A program made the position numbers and the translations under genes. A model generated the notes under the pieces. It saw nothing but the letters and a program-made list of their open reading frames with translations. It did not search any database and was not told the DNA's origin. This document shows positions 7,277-8,616 of a stretch of 8,616 nucleotides of DNA, piece by piece. This stretch comes from CAZBBC01 sp964489835 (GTDB taxonomy: Bacteria > Calditrichota > Calditrichia > JAJRVZ01), in assembly GCA_964489835.1 (NCBI GenBank), contig CAZBBC010000177.1:1-8616 (forward strand), read 5' to 3'. How positions within the stretch are numbered: position 1 is the stretch's first letter; every line of letters begins with the position of its first letter.

Positions 7277-7380
7277 ATTCCAAATCACAATTTCAAAATT
7301 TTAATCAAATAAATTTGGGACATTGGTACTTTAAAAATTGATTATTATTTGGATTTTGTAATTTGTCATTTGTTATTTAG
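7243..7380. repeat. Inverted repeat with arms built of 7-nt units
   Basis: The left arm is a tandem of heptamers: AAATCAC (7243), AAATCAC (7250), AAATCCC (7257), AAATTCC (7264), a 4-nt slip AAGT, AAATTCC (7275), AAATCAC (7282), then decaying units to about 7298. The right arm carries the same unit on the other strand: TATTTGG (7346), ATTTTGT (7353), AATTTGT (7360), CATTTGT (7367), TATTTAG (7374). Between them AATTTGGGA (7312-7320) exactly complements TCCCAAATT (7260-7268). The left arm begins inside folP and supplies its stop. There is no open reading frame of its own. It is probably a short non-autonomous intergenic repeat; similar AAATTCC/AAATCCC arrays occur, from memory, in environmental bacterial genomes. 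Confidence 0.75.
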
Positions 7381-7457
7381 AAACGACCTTGGGCTGCGCT
7401 ATGCTATGGTATCCAAAAACTTTGTTATTTTAGCAAAATTTTAAAAAAACTTTTATA

Positions 7458-7505
7458 CACGGATTATCCGGCTGCGCCTGATCCGGCTTCGACGGATAAT
7501 CCGTG
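7458..7505. repeat. Perfect 13-bp palindromic hairpin with 22-nt loop
   Basis: CACGGATTATCCG (7458-7470) and CGGATAATCCGTG (7493-7505) are exact reverse complements. The pairing extends outward with one mismatch (TATA on the left, GATA on the right). The loop contains GGCTGCGCC, itself able to fold; the word GGCTGCGC also occurs at 7392-7399. No T-run follows directly, so it is not a standard terminator, although a stem this strong could still stop or protect RNA coming from folP. Just outside, GTGGTTAA (7525-7532) is the reverse complement of TTAACCAC, which begins the 9-nt repeat element at 4286-4293. A REP-like element is the best guess. Confidence 0.75.
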
Positions 7506-7543
7506 GATAGAATATTACGTCCTTGTGGTTAAAATGATCAAAA

Positions 7544-7571
7544 TTGACCGACATCACTTCATTTTTATAAA
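7544..7571 (+). promoter_or_regulatory. Putative sigma70-type promoter of cdaA
   Basis: TTGACC (7544-7549) and TATAAA (7566-7571) are separated by 16 nt, close to the consensus spacing. The pair lies 36 nt before the cdaA start and downstream of the repeat elements, which suggests that cdaA can be transcribed independently of folP. The surroundings are very AT-rich, so chance matches are likely and the call rests on pattern only. Confidence 0.4.
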
Positions 7572-7596
7572 AAATATTGTAATATTATACAAATTT

Positions 7597-7601
7597 AAAG
7601 G
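7597..7601 (+). promoter_or_regulatory. Ribosome binding site fixing the cdaA start
   Basis: AAAGG lies 6 nt before the ATG at 7608. The in-frame TTG at 7602 directly abuts this site and could not be served by it, so the ATG is the start. Confidence 0.6.
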
Positions 7602-7607
7602 TTGACT

Positions 7608-8417
7608 ATGTTAATTAAACTGGGATTTTTGCCGATAACCGTTATAGATGTCATGGACATCCTGCTGGTTAGTTTTCTATTCTATCAATTATATGAATTT
7701 TTAAAAGGAAGCATTGCCGCACGGATGTTAATGGGATTGCTCGTCATCCTTTTAATCTCGCTGATCGGCGAGTTGCTGAATATGAGCGCTCTCTCATGGA
7801 TCATGTCCAATTTGAAGACGGTCTGGGTGATCGCTTTTGTGATTATCTTTCAACCGGAATTACGGCGCTTGCTGATATATCTTGGCCAGAGCCCTCTGGT
7901 ACGTACCTTTCTTAAGGTCGGTGAGCCGGAGTTTATAGAAGATGTGATCAGCGCAACCATTGAAATGTCCAATAAAAATTTTGGGGCTCTGATTGTCATG
8001 CTTCGTGATATGGGCGTGAAAAGTGTATTAGAAACCGGTGTACAGTTGCAAGCACAGGTATCCAAGCCGCTGATTAATGCTGTTTTTAATCCGCGCTCAC
8101 CGCTACACGACGGAGCCATGGTCATACGGGGTGAGATCGCTTTGGCTGCAAAATGCATACTACCGTTGTCCCAGAGTCCCGATATCGATCCGGCTCTCGG
8201 GACGCGACACCGGGCGGCGGTGGGTATCTCCGAGCAAACCGATGCGATTATTGTCGTTGTCTCCGAGGAGACCGGTATGATATCGGTCGTGGAAGAAGGA
8301 AAAATGATCCGCGGATTGACAGAAGAGATGCTGCGGACGCGGCTAAAAGAGGCCTTTGCTCCGTTGCCTAAAGAGAAGAAGAAGTGGGGATTTAGTTTTG
8401 TCACGGCCGATAATTGA
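7608..8417 (+). CDS. cdaA: Diadenylate cyclase, CdaA type
   Basis: This membrane-bound enzyme joins two ATP molecules into the second messenger c-di-AMP, which in other bacteria controls osmolyte and potassium balance and envelope homeostasis. The 269-residue protein has the CdaA layout: three hydrophobic helices at about 14-30, 42-58 and 70-82, the family sequence IIFQPELRRLL at 79-89, then the DAC (DisA_N) domain with catalytic LHDGA at 166-170 and GTRHR at 198-202. Both motifs are intact. The tail after about 245 is basic. The start was chosen at the ATG with AAAGG 6 nt upstream. In many bacteria cdaA is next to folP, ybbR and glmM; here folP is upstream but 331 nt away, and no ybbR begins in the 199 nt that remain. 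A candidate promoter lies just upstream. Confidence 0.95.
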   Translation: MLIKLGFLPITVIDVMDILLVSFLFYQLYEFLKGSIAARMLMGLLVILLISLIGELLNMSALSWIMSNLKTVWVIAFVIIFQPELRRLLIYLGQSPLVRTFLKVGEPEFIEDVISATIEMSNKNFGALIVMLRDMGVKSVLETGVQLQAQVSKPLINAVFNPRSPLHDGAMVIRGEIALAAKCILPLSQSPDIDPALGTRHRAAVGISEQTDAIIVVVSEETGMISVVEEGKMIRGLTEEMLRTRLKEAFAPLPKEKKKWGFSFVTADN

Positions 8418-8616
8418 AGAGGGAATTATCTTGCTATAGGCTCAATCGGCTGATGGCGTATTCACGTTGCTGAAAGAAGATTTCTCTTTATTGTGGCATA
8501 TTGAAATATTTTTGAGTAATTTTCAGTTAATGATATATACGAATAATCGTACTTTAATCGTGTTCGACGAAATGGGCTAATTGCAAATAAAATAGATATT
8601 TTACTTGTTTTTATTG

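Noticed and set aside
7602..7607. TTG start two codons upstream for cdaA
   Set aside because: The AAAGG ribosome site abuts it with no spacing; ATG at 7608 has a normal 6-nt spacing.
7850..8404. Long minus-strand open frame of 184 codons opposite cdaA
   Set aside because: It is antisense to conserved catalytic motifs of cdaA, and its translation shows no recognisable domain; a shadow frame.
8418..8616. Possible start of ybbR or a terminator after cdaA
   Set aside because: No open frame with a ybbR-like start is visible, and the best hairpin (AAAGA/TCTTT near 8474-8490) is too weak.

Overview
The window reads as an ordinary housekeeping segment of a bacterial chromosome. It has moderately AT-rich coding sequence and strongly AT-rich gaps, judged by eye and not computed. 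All genes lie on the + strand. Conserved order (tRNA-Met genes, tilS-hpt-ftsH, then folP and cdaA), tRNA genes without an encoded CCA, weak or absent Shine-Dalgarno sites at several starts, and short-unit repeats in the gaps suggest an uncultured-type Gram-negative lineage, perhaps FCB-like or deltaproteobacterial. That placement is an inference from gene order and gene style. There is no rRNA, and no search could be run.

Layout. Positions 1-192 hold an initiator tRNA-fMet (cut by the window edge by about two bases), a hairpin that looks like an intrinsic terminator, and a second CAT-anticodon tRNA that I call elongator Met. Positions 238-4192 hold a compact group: tilS (lysidine synthase for the AUA-reading tRNA-Ile), hpt (purine salvage; its ATG overlaps the tilS stop) and ftsH (membrane AAA+ zinc protease, 20 nt further on). 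Positions 4193-4506 are non-coding and carry an inverted repeat whose arms are each made of three 9-nt units. Positions 4507-7276 hold a two-helix membrane-anchored TolB-N-like/TPR protein of unknown role, overlapped by 29 nt by a long-form folP (dihydropteroate synthase). Positions 7277-7607 are non-coding: they contain a heptamer-iterated inverted repeat that begins inside the folP coding end, a perfect 13-bp palindrome with a 22-nt loop, and a sigma70-like promoter. Positions 7608-8417 encode a CdaA-type diadenylate cyclase. In the last 199 nt I see no gene and no convincing terminator.

How the genes fit together. tilS and the tRNAs serve translation, hpt and folP serve nucleotide and folate metabolism, ftsH does membrane protein quality control, and cdaA makes c-di-AMP. 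The genes are linked by conserved neighbourhood rather than by one pathway. The two places where this gene order opens up (after ftsH and after folP) are the two places where iterated inverted repeats sit.

I did not find a new defence, mobile or biosynthetic system. The most interesting material is the repeat DNA: three inverted-repeat elements, two of them built from short tandem units (9 nt and 7 nt) facing each other, one of which supplies the last ten codons and the stop of folP.
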